Shown piece by piece: positions 19,092 through 28,776 of a DNA stretch of 64,000 bases (positions within the stretch are counted from its first letter, which is position 1; every line of letters begins with the position of its first letter). The stretch comes from Proteus columbae (GTDB taxonomy: Bacteria > Pseudomonadota > Gammaproteobacteria > Enterobacterales > Enterobacteriaceae), in NCBI RefSeq assembly GCF_009914335.1, contig NZ_CP043925.1, positions 2,232,001 through 2,296,000 on the forward strand, written 5' to 3'. The translations under genes were made by a program, and so were the position numbers. The notes under the pieces were generated by a model. The model saw only the letters and a program-made list of their open reading frames with translations, searched no databases and was not told the DNA's origin.

Positions 19092-20924
19092 TTAGTGTTT
19101 CAACGCATTAAAAATTTTTTCTGCTAATGCCGTCGAAATTGTGGGGACTTTCGCAATTTCTTCAACACTTGCATCTCGTAAAGCTTGTAGCCCTCCCATA
19201 TATTTCAACAACATTTGACGACGTTTCGGTCCTACACCTTCAATAGACTCCAGCGAACTGGTATTTTTTACTTTTGCTCTACGTTGACGATGTCCCGTTA
19301 TTGCATGACGATGGGATTCATCACGAATATGTTGGATCAAATGTAACGCAGGTGAATCAGAAGGTAACGCCATTCCTTCACCTTCAGGCACAAAAAACAA
19401 AGTTTCAAGCCCTGCTTTACGATCACTTCCTTTTGCGACACCAATTAATTTCGGGTGTGATTTGTCCCAATCAACATTAAGAGAATCAAATACCTCTATT
19501 GCTTGTGCTAATTGCCCTTTGCCACCATCGATAAAGATAACATCTGGAACCTTACTGTCTTCTAATGATTTACCATAACGTCGAGTAAGCACTTGATTCA
19601 TCGCCGCATAATCATCACCAGGAGTAATACCACTAATATTATAGCGCCTATATTCAGATTTTAATGGGCCATTCATGTCAAATACTACACATGAAGCCAC
19701 AGTTTGCTCTCCCATAGTGTGACTAATATCAAAACATTCCATTCGTTTTATCTCTTTCATATCAAGAAGAGACATCAAAGAGGTATAACGCTGTGAAATT
19801 GTTGATTGCTCGACTTGTTTTGAAGCCAATGCCGTTGCTGCGTTTGTTCTAGCTAATTTCAAATAGCGCGCCCTATCACCACGCGGTTTTGTTTGAATTT
19901 GAATTTTTCGACCTGCAATTGAAGATATAGATTCAGAAAGAATGGCTTTATCTTCTAAATCAAAATCGAGCAAAATTTCACTTGGTAAAGTACGAATTGC
20001 ACTGCCTTGTAAATAAAATTGACCAATAAAAGTCTGAACAACTTCATCGATTGAGGTATTTGCAGGAACTTTAGGAAAATAACTCCGACTACCTAACACT
20101 TTACCTTGACGGAAAAAGAGAACATAAACACAAGCAATCGCACCATTAAAAGCAACACTGATCACATCAAGATCATCACCAATATTGGCAACAAACTGTT
20201 TCTCTGTTACTTGTCTTACTGCTTGAATTTGATCACGAATGCGAGCGGCCTCTTCAAAACGTAATTCTTGGCTAGCTCCTTCCATACGTTTAACCAATCC
20301 ATCAATAACTTGTGTATCATCACCTGAAAGAAAAAGTCGCACATAATTAACTTGTTGGGCATATTCTTCATCAGAAACATAACCTTTTACGCAAGGTGCA
20401 AGGCAACGCCCAATTTGATATTGCAAACAAGGTCTTGAACGATTGCGATAAACATTGTCTTCGCATTGGCGAATAGGAAACAATTTTTGCATTAATGCTA
20501 AGGTTTCTCTTACTGCAAAGGAGTTAGGAAAAGGTCCAAAATATTCCCCTTTCGCATGTTTTGCGCCACGGTAGCTAGCAAGTCTGGGGTGTTTATCACC
20601 GCTTAAATAGATATAAGGATAGGATTTATCATCTCGCAACAACACATTATAGCGAGGTTGATAACGCTGAATGTAGCTGTGCTCAAGCAATAAAGCTTCC
20701 GTTTCTGTATGGGTGATCGTGACATCAATATTTGCGATGCACTTCACTAAAGCTTCGGTTTTACGGCTATTTACCTGTGTACGAAAATAGCTTGAAAGCC
20801 TTTTTTTCAGATCTTTAGCTTTGCCGACATAGATTACTGTGTCTGTTGCATCATACATCCGATACACACCTGGTTTATCTGTGACTCGGCTTAAGAATGC
20901 TTTGGCGTCAAATTTGTCTTCCAC
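19092..20924 (-). CDS. uvrC: UvrABC excinuclease subunit C
   Basis: UvrC makes both incisions in nucleotide excision repair. The 610-residue protein has the N-terminal GIY-YIG nuclease ([25 protein letters not shown], residues 16-95), the UvrBC coiled-coil contact ([21 protein letters not shown], near 205-230), the RNase H-like C-terminal nuclease ([16 protein letters not shown]...[12 protein letters not shown]) and a terminal helix-hairpin-helix pair ([21 protein letters not shown]). It starts with GTG at 20924, inside the end of uvrY (17-base overlap), so translation is probably coupled. Confidence 0.98.
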   Translation of the reverse strand: MEDKFDAKAFLSRVTDKPGVYRMYDATDTVIYVGKAKDLKKRLSSYFRTQVNSRKTEALVKCIANIDVTITHTETEALLLEHSYIQRYQPRYNVLLRDDKSYPYIYLSGDKHPRLASYRGAKHAKGEYFGPFPNSFAVRETLALMQKLFPIRQCEDNVYRNRSRPCLQYQIGRCLAPCVKGYVSDEEYAQQVNYVRLFLSGDDTQVIDGLVKRMEGASQELRFEEAARIRDQIQAVRQVTEKQFVANIGDDLDVISVAFNGAIACVYVLFFRQGKVLGSRSYFPKVPANTSIDEVVQTFIGQFYLQGSAIRTLPSEILLDFDLEDKAILSESISSIAGRKIQIQTKPRGDRARYLKLARTNAATALASKQVEQSTISQRYTSLMSLLDMKEIKRMECFDISHTMGEQTVASCVVFDMNGPLKSEYRRYNISGITPGDDYAAMNQVLTRRYGKSLEDSKVPDVIFIDGGKGQLAQAIEVFDSLNVDWDKSHPKLIGVAKGSDRKAGLETLFFVPEGEGMALPSDSPALHLIQHIRDESHRHAITGHRQRRAKVKNTSSLESIEGVGPKRRQMLLKYMGGLQALRDASVEEIAKVPTISTALAEKIFNALKH

Positions 20925-21567
20925 TTTGTAAATGACTCTCTATCTCAATTAACCCATAACGTATTGCTATATGTGTTAATTCTACATCACCTGAAATTTT
21001 AAGTTTACTAAACATTCGGTAACGATAGCTATTTACTGTTTTTGTATTAATATTCAACTCACTTGCGATTTGTATGATTTTTTTCCCTCTAATGATCATC
21101 GACATAATCTGCAATTCTCGTTCAGACAGATGATGTAAAGGATTTAATTCTTGCTGTAATTTTGTTAGTGCGATTTCCATCGCTAACTCTTGGCTTATAT
21201 ACCGTTGACCGATACAAACCTGTCGGATAGCTTGCAGAATATTTTCACAAGAAGTATCAGCTATAATAAAACCTTCAATACCCAATTGAAGAAGTGTTAT
21301 TGATAATATTGAATCTGTTTTTGGTGAAATAACAATAATTTTAATTGATAAAGATGATCGCTTTATTCTTTTTATAGAATCAACTAATGAGACTGAAGGT
21401 GCTGAATAAATAATAATAAGATTAACCGAAAATTGTCGGCAATAACGAAATGCATCATTTTCATCATTCACCACCTTTCGGATATTAATTTTTTTAATCT
21501 GGCTAAGAAGTGTTTTTATTCCCACGCTAAATATTTCAACTCGACTTATTATCAATGTATTTATCAA
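20908..21567 (-). CDS. uvrY: UvrY-family LuxR-type regulator with degenerate receiver domain
   Basis: Position just upstream of uvrC and a C-terminal LuxR domain (about 145-205) nearly identical to E. coli UvrY ([40 protein letters not shown]) make it the uvrY orthologue. UvrY is the response regulator of BarA that activates CsrB/CsrC small RNAs. Unusually, the receiver domain has lost its active site: the acidic pair is Ser8-Arg9, phospho-acceptor Asp54 is Tyr54, and the conserved Lys is Ala103. It therefore cannot be phosphorylated in the normal way. Translation starts at TTG (21567) with GGAAAGAG upstream. Frame and length (219 residues) are intact, so it is not a simple pseudogene. Confidence 0.9.
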   Translation of the reverse strand: MINTLIISRVEIFSVGIKTLLSQIKKINIRKVVNDENDAFRYCRQFSVNLIIIYSAPSVSLVDSIKRIKRSSLSIKIIVISPKTDSILSITLLQLGIEGFIIADTSCENILQAIRQVCIGQRYISQELAMEIALTKLQQELNPLHHLSERELQIMSMIIRGKKIIQIASELNINTKTVNSYRYRMFSKLKISGDVELTHIAIRYGLIEIESHLQSGRQI

Positions 21568-21783
21568 TAACTCTTTCCTTTTAAATTACACCATAACAAA
21601 GAATATTAAATCAATTCTTCACAGGCGTGAATACAAACATCATACTATAATAGAAAAATAGCAACCCCGCCCTTCCTTTATATTACATTAATATTTATTA
21701 AATAAAATAAAATCATAAAAAAGACTCATATAGAAAAGAGTCTTTAAAAAATCAAAAAATATAAAAAACTAATAAATGAAATG

Positions 21784-22188
21784 TTATTTATTGAACATAT
21801 TCATAATATCTTGTTCTGTTAGCATGGGTGTGTTTTCTACAAAATTATAATAATTAGGTTTGCTATCTATATAAATTTGCATTGTCAGTTTACTTTCTTT
21901 TGCATCGGGGAATAATCCTGCAGATACATAGTAAGTATGGGTTTCTTTTAGATGATAAAAAAGATGAGAACCACAATGCTTACAAAATGCTCGTTCTCCC
22001 CATAAAGATGAATCATAACGTGTTATATTTTCTTCACCTTCAATCTTCAAATCTGATTTACAATCAATTGAAAAACCAGGGCCACCATTCCAACGCAAAC
22101 ACATACTGCAATGACAAACACTGAGTGCAGAGATATCTTGCGCTGTCGATAACTTAACCTTGCCACATAAACATTGACCTTGATGCAT
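21784..22188 (-). CDS. GFA-family (CENP-V/GFA fold) zinc protein
   Basis: A 134-residue protein with the zinc ligands of the glutathione-dependent formaldehyde-activating (GFA) fold: CLCG (residues 7-10), CHCSMC (about 25-30) and CKHCG (about 70-74). Members bind zinc and some act on S-(hydroxymethyl)glutathione, but most have no proven reaction. It stands alone between uvrY and the DUF2339 gene, with a GGAGAGT ribosome site. No formaldehyde gene is adjacent, so a formaldehyde role is not shown here. Confidence 0.82.
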   Translation of the reverse strand: MHQGQCLCGKVKLSTAQDISALSVCHCSMCLRWNGGPGFSIDCKSDLKIEGEENITRYDSSLWGERAFCKHCGSHLFYHLKETHTYYVSAGLFPDAKESKLTMQIYIDSKPNYYNFVENTPMLTEQDIMNMFNK

Positions 22189-22292
22189 TGATACTCTCCT
22201 TTTCTTTAGATCATGAAATCATGCATTAATCACTTAAGATTATATGCATGATTTAATCTCAAAAATCAACAAAGCGCACATATAAAAAACGT

Positions 22293-25200
22293 CTATATTT
22301 TTGTATTTTCGCTTTGCTTTTTAGGTGGCAATGGTGAGAAATACCCGATTAATAAAATCAGTATTGCAACACCAATAAAGGCCAATGCTCTAAGCAATCC
22401 ACTGCTTAATGATGTATCAATTAGGAAGAGCTTAGCGATAACTACAGCCAACAGTACACCACCAATAAACCATTGTGAACGTGACTTTTTACGTGTCGCC
22501 ATCACCATAGTCACTAACGCAGTAATTGCCCAAATAATGGCTAATACTGTTTGGATAACTTTGGAATTAATTATTGCATAACTCGACCAATCAATATCTG
22601 TTGCAAAGACTAGTCCTCTTAATAAAATACCGTTTGCCCACCAGAAAATCATAGCTGGAATAATGTAATTAACTAAAGGTAAGTTATTTTTCAATAATAA
22701 TTGATATTTAGGTGACTGTTTTATTACTGAAATAAATTTATAGCCAACCCATATTCCAATAACTCCAATTAGATCCATTAAGTTAAATAATGGAATAAAT
22801 TTAATACCACTTTCAGTGCCGTCATTAAAGTTTGCAAAGATTAAAGAAAGTGCCAGTAAACCTAAAACAGGTAAAGTGACTACCCAATAAGCATTTTGGT
22901 ACTCTTTTATCCAATCAACTTTCATTGCTAGTATATAGCTTATTGCAATAAATAAACTTATAACAAAAATTACGCTTGCAAAATGTAAGCTCACATAAAG
23001 GTACGTAACATCCATTAACCAAATAATTTCAGTAAATAAGAATAGAACAATAAAGATAAGGTGCATACTGTGGATCAATGCTTTATTGATCCTTTGTTTC
23101 GGCAATAACGTATTGACCTTAAGCAAGTAAAAACCACTCGCAAAAACTGCTATCCAAATAATCGCACTTAACCAATTATCAATTAACGAGCCTGCAAGAT
23201 AGATGTACACCAACATAATAAGCGCTGACATCGGCCATAATAAAATAGAACAACTAGCCAACTCAGAAAATTGGGTTTTCTTCCCAGCAAAGAACATGCC
23301 CCAACAGCTAATAAGAATAAAAGCAAATGTAATGGATTTTACTTCTGGAGAAAGCCAATGTTCGCCATATTCTTGTAGAAGTAAAACGCTATATCCCCAA
23401 CTTACAGCAGAAATAAATAGTGTTACATATCCAATAGTTCGATTATCAAAATTAATAAATTGTGCTCGATACCACAGTACTGCGACGGCAAATACAACGA
23501 TGACTTGTGTTACAAGCATTAGCCAATCGCCTAGCGAAATAACAGGCATGTTAAATAATAAAACAAAGGAAACCGCAACTAAAATAGTCCCTGCAATCGC
23601 AGGTTTCTTTTGCTGCTGTAAAACAGAAAATGCAAGGATCATTACCCCTTCAATTGCCCATACAATCGATGTCCATTCAGCAGAGAATGCAAATGGTACG
23701 GCTAAAGTAGCAAAGGTGACAGAGAGCATAAAGAAGGCAATTGCCAGTAATTTGCCCTCTTCACGATAACGCTTAAGTGCAAACCAACTTAGTGCGAAAT
23801 AAGCTAATCCATAAAGTGATGAAGCAATAGCAACACCATATGGCCATTCAGAGGCTAATCGATGTTGGAAGATAAAACCAATTAATGGCGTACCAAATAG
23901 TAATGTGGCATCAAAAGGAATATTAAGTTTCAGTTTATTTTTTAATGTTGAAAGTTCCGTTGCAACACCAAAAATCAACCAATTTGCAATTAAAAATAGC
24001 TGGCAAGGTAAATAATCAGCATGGGTGTAATTTGGTATTGCCCATATAAAAGCAATACCAAAAGTAAATGCAAAACCAATAAGATTTAATAAACGCCAAA
24101 CTTGCCAATGGCTGATAATAAGGATACCAATTGAAAGAATAAGATAATAGCTAAACAATGCAACATAATTGCCACTACCCGTAGACAATAATACAGGTGC
24201 TAAATAACCACCAAGTGAAGCTAATATAGCTAAACTAATAGCCCGATGAATAACTGCCAAACTTACACTAACCAAACAGATAAACACCATAATAGCGAGA
24301 GCAATGCTAATAGGAATAAAATCATAAATTTTAGTCGCAGCAAAAATAGTAATGTAAAACCCACCAATGCCGCCACCTTGCAAAATTAATGCATATATCA
24401 GGTTTTTCTTTCTAAGCCACCAGCCAATACCTAATAACGCTAAGCATCCTGTTCCCGCCATCATTAAACGTGTTGATGCTGAGATAAGCTCATTCTCAAT
24501 ACTGTATTTAAGTAAATAAGACAGACCAAAAAAGAGTAATAACATCCCTATTTTAGCCAGCGGATTTCCTGTTACTACCCAATTCCAAATAAGCCCCAAA
24601 ATCGATTTTTGTTGACGTTTTGGACGAGGGTTTAAATTAGGTCTATATTGCGATGCAGGTCTATTTGCTTGAGGTGTAGCATTTCCTAAATTACCTGTTT
24701 CAGATCCTGCAAGGCTTGCACTTGCCATATTAGCTCTATTTTCTGCAAGCAGATCTGATGTTGATTTAACAGATGTTTGTTTTGCCTCTTGTTGGTAATG
24801 ATGGGCAAAACGACTTGTTGCTATCTTAGGTTGATAAGGCTCAGCTCCTTTAGGTGTAGGGGCTGTTGATATTTCTGGCTGATCAGGTTGTTTGTTTTCA
24901 AGGTTAATATTATTAACCATAGAAGATTGAACAATTGGATTTTCTGCTTTAGGAGAAACTTTATTAAATGCTGTTTCTTGTGATTCTTGTGCATATTGAG
25001 ATACAGGCGCGTCTTTATTTTCCGCCTGATTTTTCACATGTTCTGTTGTGTTAATAGGTTCAACTGTTTTAGGTTGATAAGTTGAAGCAGTTGAAATCGT
25101 TGATTGAGGCTCTTTTTTTATATCACGAGAGAAATCCTTAACTTCGCTTTTCTGAGCGTCAAGCTCTGTGCGAATATCCGCAGCGTTATCTTTACTTAAT

Positions 25201-25352
25201 AACTTAAATAATTTCTCTTGTTGTTCAGTAAGTTTTTCTTCAAGCTGTTTAATTCGATGTAACAATGAGTTGCTATTTGTATAAGCGTGATATTGCCAAT
25301 ACAAAGATACCACGACAAATATTGTAACGATAAGCACCAAAAAGTCATCCAT
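22293..25352 (-). CDS. Large DUF2339-family multi-pass membrane protein
   Basis: A 1019-residue protein. The N-terminus has one membrane helix (about 3-20), a predicted coiled coil (LLHRIKQLEEKLTEQQEKLFKLLS, about 30-55) and a long polar linker to about residue 245 rich in Gln, Pro, Ser and Thr. The rest is almost entirely hydrophobic with well over twenty membrane segments, typical of DUF2339. Function is unknown; envelope or cell-wall roles are often supposed. One complete frame, one gene, transcribed towards the GFA gene. Confidence 0.8.
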   Translation of the reverse strand: MDDFLVLIVTIFVVVSLYWQYHAYTNSNSLLHRIKQLEEKLTEQQEKLFKLLSKDNAADIRTELDAQKSEVKDFSRDIKKEPQSTISTASTYQPKTVEPINTTEHVKNQAENKDAPVSQYAQESQETAFNKVSPKAENPIVQSSMVNNINLENKQPDQPEISTAPTPKGAEPYQPKIATSRFAHHYQQEAKQTSVKSTSDLLAENRANMASASLAGSETGNLGNATPQANRPASQYRPNLNPRPKRQQKSILGLIWNWVVTGNPLAKIGMLLLFFGLSYLLKYSIENELISASTRLMMAGTGCLALLGIGWWLRKKNLIYALILQGGGIGGFYITIFAATKIYDFIPISIALAIMVFICLVSVSLAVIHRAISLAILASLGGYLAPVLLSTGSGNYVALFSYYLILSIGILIISHWQVWRLLNLIGFAFTFGIAFIWAIPNYTHADYLPCQLFLIANWLIFGVATELSTLKNKLKLNIPFDATLLFGTPLIGFIFQHRLASEWPYGVAIASSLYGLAYFALSWFALKRYREEGKLLAIAFFMLSVTFATLAVPFAFSAEWTSIVWAIEGVMILAFSVLQQQKKPAIAGTILVAVSFVLLFNMPVISLGDWLMLVTQVIVVFAVAVLWYRAQFINFDNRTIGYVTLFISAVSWGYSVLLLQEYGEHWLSPEVKSITFAFILISCWGMFFAGKKTQFSELASCSILLWPMSALIMLVYIYLAGSLIDNWLSAIIWIAVFASGFYLLKVNTLLPKQRINKALIHSMHLIFIVLFLFTEIIWLMDVTYLYVSLHFASVIFVISLFIAISYILAMKVDWIKEYQNAYWVVTLPVLGLLALSLIFANFNDGTESGIKFIPLFNLMDLIGVIGIWVGYKFISVIKQSPKYQLLLKNNLPLVNYIIPAMIFWWANGILLRGLVFATDIDWSSYAIINSKVIQTVLAIIWAITALVTMVMATRKKSRSQWFIGGVLLAVVIAKLFLIDTSLSSGLLRALAFIGVAILILLIGYFSPLPPKKQSENTKI

Positions 25353-25558
25353 AAACCTAATCCTTTTGCGTTAAGCATCACATGCTTTTAATTTCTTAAC
25401 CTTAGTTATACTTTAATTTTCACAGATTTATCTTAGTTTATTCCTAAATAACCTATTTCGAGAACTCTTGATTTAAACCTAGCACATAATTTCGAAAAAA
25501 AGGTATGATCGGCAACCTATCTTAATCTTCCATTTATATCGCAAAACACACTCATAAT

Positions 25559-26539
25559 ATGAAATTAAATGACGAATTAACTAATGCTATCGCTTCTGTA
25601 ACAGAAGCCGCAGCCATTGCAGCAATGCCTTGGATTGGAAAACAAAATAAAAATGCAGCAGATGATGCTGCTGTCAGTGCTATGCGTGAACGTTTGAATA
25701 ACCTGAATATCAATGGTGAAATAGTCATTGGTGAAGGTGAAATAGATGAAGCACCTATGCTCTATATTGGCGAAAAAGTAGGTAATGGGAAAGGCGATAA
25801 AATAGAAATCGCGGTTGATCCAATTGACGGTACTCGCATGGTAGCTACGGGTGAAAATAATTCCCTAGCCATTTTAGCCGCAGGCTTTGAAGGCAGTTTT
25901 TTACAAGCTCCCGACATGTATATGGAAAAATTAATTGTGGGTAAGCAAGCTGCTGGTGTGATTGATCTTAACCATTGCCTTGAATATAACCTTGATGCGA
26001 TTGCACAAACATTAAATAAATCTATTGAGCAGTTAACTCTCGCTATTTTAGATAAACCGCGTCACCACGATATTATTAACGATCTACGCGCTAAAGGTAT
26101 TAATGTTATTACACTACCTGATGGTGATGTTCTAGCCTCTTTATATGCCACAATGCCTAATAACAGTATTGATGTTATGTATGGTATTGGTGGAGCACCT
26201 GAAGGCGTAATTAGTGCAGCTATCGCTAAGGCATTAGGTGGTGATATGCAAGCACGTTTAATTACTCGTGATATTGCAAAAGGAAATAGTGCAGAAAATA
26301 GAGAATATGCCGTTTCTGAAATTGCTCGTTGTCATAAAATGGGTACTGATGTAAATATTAAATTGTCATTAGACACATTAGTACGTAACCAAGATGTTAT
26401 GTTTGCCGCAACAGCGATTACCAAAGGTGATTTCTTATCTGGTGTTAATCAACAAGCTCAATATCTACAAACACATTCTTTAGTAATTAATGGTTCAACA
26501 CATTCATTACGTTATATTGAAAATTATCATTTACGTTAA
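25559..26539 (+). CDS. glpX: Fructose-1,6-bisphosphatase, class II (GlpX/YggF family)
   Basis: A cytoplasmic metal-dependent phosphatase converting fructose 1,6-bisphosphate to fructose 6-phosphate. The metal and substrate motifs are present: GDKN-like NKNAADDAAV, VIGEGEIDEAPMLYIGEKVG, VDPIDGTRM, APDMYMEKLIVG, YGIGGAPEGVISAA and FAATAITKGD. Length 326 lies between E. coli GlpX (336) and YggF (about 321); the C-terminal half has YggF-like wording (KALGGDMQA), so the exact orthology is open. It is monocistronic with no glpF/glpK next to it. Confidence 0.88.
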   Translation: MKLNDELTNAIASVTEAAAIAAMPWIGKQNKNAADDAAVSAMRERLNNLNINGEIVIGEGEIDEAPMLYIGEKVGNGKGDKIEIAVDPIDGTRMVATGENNSLAILAAGFEGSFLQAPDMYMEKLIVGKQAAGVIDLNHCLEYNLDAIAQTLNKSIEQLTLAILDKPRHHDIINDLRAKGINVITLPDGDVLASLYATMPNNSIDVMYGIGGAPEGVISAAIAKALGGDMQARLITRDIAKGNSAENREYAVSEIARCHKMGTDVNIKLSLDTLVRNQDVMFAATAITKGDFLSGVNQQAQYLQTHSLVINGSTHSLRYIENYHLR

Positions 26540-26571
26540 TGCTTAAATTTGTCTTCGTTTTCTTGAGACAT

Positions 26572-26605
26572 AAAAAGCGGCACCTTATTAAGATGCCGCT
26601 AAATT
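26572..26605 (-). terminator. Terminator between glpX and the phosphotriesterase operon
   Basis: Stem AGCGGCA / TGCCGCT with a loop of about eleven bases. The better U-tract (TTTTTA) is on the minus strand, so it mainly ends the convergent four-gene operon. Confidence 0.75.
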
Positions 26606-26647
26606 TACTTCAAGGGGTATATTTATTGTTATTTATTCACTTCAGAT

Positions 26648-27679
26648 TTAAGCCAACAAATTGGCTGGATTCTCAACACATAATTTTTTGATAATAGATT
26701 TATCAATGCCACGTTGAGCCAATAATGAAAGGAATACATTAGGAACAAATCCCCAACCATTCCCTCCATTTTTCGCCCACATCTGTTTTAAAAACACATC
26801 ATGGCTTAATACGATTTGGCTACCATAACCTCGTTCAATTAAAGTTGCGACAGCTTCTACGGTATCCATAACACTTGGTGCCGCACCCTCTTTAGGGAAA
26901 GAGATATCCAGACCAATCATATCAAATTCAAGCCAAACACCGCGATCTAACATTTTGCATTGATAATCAATATCTTTACCTGATGGATCAGAATGTGCCA
27001 ATGAAATCTTAGCGGGATTACATCCCATTTCTGTTAATAGAATATCTAAAACTTCATCACCACGACGTTGCCAACCTGGCATATGAATATTCATCGAAGC
27101 ATGAGGATTACTGTTTTGTGCAATAGCAGCGGCACGTAGGCTATTTTTCTCACCATCTGTAAAGAATGGAGAAACACCAATTTCACCAATCATACCTGCA
27201 CGAATATCAGTACCATCAATACCTACATTCAATTCATCATCAATGATTTTTGCCATTGCATCAATATCATCAGCCAGCCGTTCTCCTTCAAACTTTTCAA
27301 TATAAAGTCCTGAAGAAGCTACAACATTAATACCGGTTATTTCTGCAACTTGTCTTAGTTTTCTAATATCACGTCCAATTGATGAAGAGCCTGTTGCATC
27401 AACAATTGTTCTTCCACCTAACTCTTTGAAGTTATTTAATTCAAAAATAACATCTTCGATTGGTTTTTTATCCATATTATCGCAACAACAATATGGATCG
27501 TATTTAAGTCCCCACTGAATATCTGCACTCACTTTTTTATCAACTAACACATGCGAGAATTCATAAAAAGGTTCATCAACAACACCTGAGAGATCATTAA
27601 AGAGGTGTTCATGGGGCAATGTTAGCCCCATATCTTCTTTTTTCACGGGGCCAGTTACGGTTTGAATATAACCTTTCAT
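26648..27679 (-). CDS. Phosphotriesterase-family hydrolase (Php-like)
   Basis: A 343-residue amidohydrolase-superfamily enzyme. The metal ligands of a binuclear TIM barrel are visible: His23-x-His25 (TLPHEHLF), a Glu in MIGEIGVSPFF where classic phosphotriesterases carry the bridging residue, His in NIHMPGW and in SLAHSDPSGKD, and Asp in LSHDVFL. Related enzymes hydrolyse lactones or phosphorylated sugar lactones, not pesticides. It is last in an operon with a transporter, a glutaminase-like protein and a DeoR-kinase fusion, ten bases after the transporter. Salmonella has, as I recall, a similar uncharacterised set (STM3547-STM3550). Substrate unknown. Confidence 0.85.
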   Translation of the reverse strand: MKGYIQTVTGPVKKEDMGLTLPHEHLFNDLSGVVDEPFYEFSHVLVDKKVSADIQWGLKYDPYCCCDNMDKKPIEDVIFELNNFKELGGRTIVDATGSSSIGRDIRKLRQVAEITGINVVASSGLYIEKFEGERLADDIDAMAKIIDDELNVGIDGTDIRAGMIGEIGVSPFFTDGEKNSLRAAAIAQNSNPHASMNIHMPGWQRRGDEVLDILLTEMGCNPAKISLAHSDPSGKDIDYQCKMLDRGVWLEFDMIGLDISFPKEGAAPSVMDTVEAVATLIERGYGSQIVLSHDVFLKQMWAKNGGNGWGFVPNVFLSLLAQRGIDKSIIKKLCVENPANLLA

Positions 27680-27689
27680 TACGATACTC

Positions 27690-28646
27690 CTACGCTTTTG
27701 CTGACTTAGTAGCTCTGAATTCAGGAATTGTTGTTACAATTGCACCCACTAACGCAAATAATGTACCGATGATTGTCACTAAATAAACGGTATTGCCCAA
27801 TGAAGGTAATAACAAGTCAATTAATACAGAACCTAACAATTGACCCGCTGTTGAAGCAACACCTAACATCAGTAAGCCTAAACCACGTACTAAAATAGCC
27901 ATTAATGCGATAGACATAAGCCCTAAAGGACCACCTAAATACATCCACCAAGTACCTGGTAATTCAAGAGTGATATGACCTAATGCCATACGAACAATAA
28001 GAGCAATCGTTAAAACAGTGAAGCCAACAATAAAGTTCCAAGTGATAGACACCATCATAGAACCTGTTGCTTCTGCAACTTTTGAGTTACCTGCTGGCTG
28101 CCAACCGGCTAATAAACCCGCAAGGAAAGGTAAGATTGCTAAATAAATAAATGAGGTTGAGTGCCATTGCGGAGAAACTACAAATAAAGTCGCAACAACA
28201 GCTAACACAGCGCCTAATACACGATATGGTGTAAAATATTTTTTCTCATCAACACCAACACCAAAGCGGTCACATAATAAGCCTGATAATAAAAGTGCTG
28301 AAATTAATGCTGTTTGGAATGTTGCAATCCCTAATGCACTCGCAGAAGCCCCTTCAGAGAAAACAACCATTGCACCACAAAGACCCGCAAACCAGTTCCA
28401 TAATGGAATTTTGCGCGTTTTAATTAAACTTGGGATTGAAGCAAATTGCTGGCGATACTGTTTTTTCGACATAATGATAAAAAACATCACCACTAAACCA
28501 CTGGCAAAAGAGATAACTGCACTGGCGTTACCATCTTTTAAAACATGCCCTAACTGCCCATTCACCGCAGACTGCATTGGTGATAGCATACCTGCTAACA
28601 CAGTTGCTAACATCAGCAATGGTGTTGATAAATTTTTTGTACTCAT
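27690..28646 (-). CDS. DMT-superfamily transporter (YdcZ/DUF606 type)
   Basis: A 318-residue inner-membrane protein with about ten hydrophobic segments, built of two repeats (each with a pattern like LAGMLSPMQSAVNGQLG and FLAGLLAGWQPAGNSKVAEATG). This is the DUF606/YdcZ branch of the drug/metabolite transporter superfamily. In this operon it most likely imports or exports the compound handled by the phosphotriesterase-family enzyme. An AAGGAA ribosome site precedes the ATG. Substrate unknown. Confidence 0.8.
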   Translation of the reverse strand: MSTKNLSTPLLMLATVLAGMLSPMQSAVNGQLGHVLKDGNASAVISFASGLVVMFFIIMSKKQYRQQFASIPSLIKTRKIPLWNWFAGLCGAMVVFSEGASASALGIATFQTALISALLLSGLLCDRFGVGVDEKKYFTPYRVLGAVLAVVATLFVVSPQWHSTSFIYLAILPFLAGLLAGWQPAGNSKVAEATGSMMVSITWNFIVGFTVLTIALIVRMALGHITLELPGTWWMYLGGPLGLMSIALMAILVRGLGLLMLGVASTAGQLLGSVLIDLLLPSLGNTVYLVTIIGTLFALVGAIVTTIPEFRATKSAKA

Positions 28647-28718
28647 AAGATGTTCCTTTTGGATTATTGGCTATGAGTGATTTCTTTTTTTATTTTTCAA
28701 GTAATCGGTTTTTTATTA

Positions 28719-28748
28719 GCGCAGAGCGGCAACTCTGCGCTTTTTTAC
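28719..28748 (+). terminator. Strong hairpin with T-run on the plus strand, inside a minus-strand operon
   Basis: Perfect eight-base GC-rich stem GCGCAGAG / CTCTGCGC with a six-base loop and six T on the plus strand. On the minus strand, which carries the operon, the hairpin is followed by TAATAAAAAACC and so lacks a proper U-tract. It lies in the 130-base gap between the glutaminase-like gene and the transporter. Confidence 0.65.
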
Positions 28749-28776
28749 TTTTTATGACAGTTATTCTTAATTCAAA

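Noticed and set aside
20908..21567. uvrY as a pseudogene
   Set aside because: The frame is full length and the DNA-binding domain is strongly conserved; only the phosphorylation pocket has changed.
23203..23769. Plus-strand frame of 188 codons within the DUF2339 gene
   Set aside because: It lies antisense to hydrophobic coding sequence; such long antisense frames are common opposite membrane proteins, and no family or start signal is visible.
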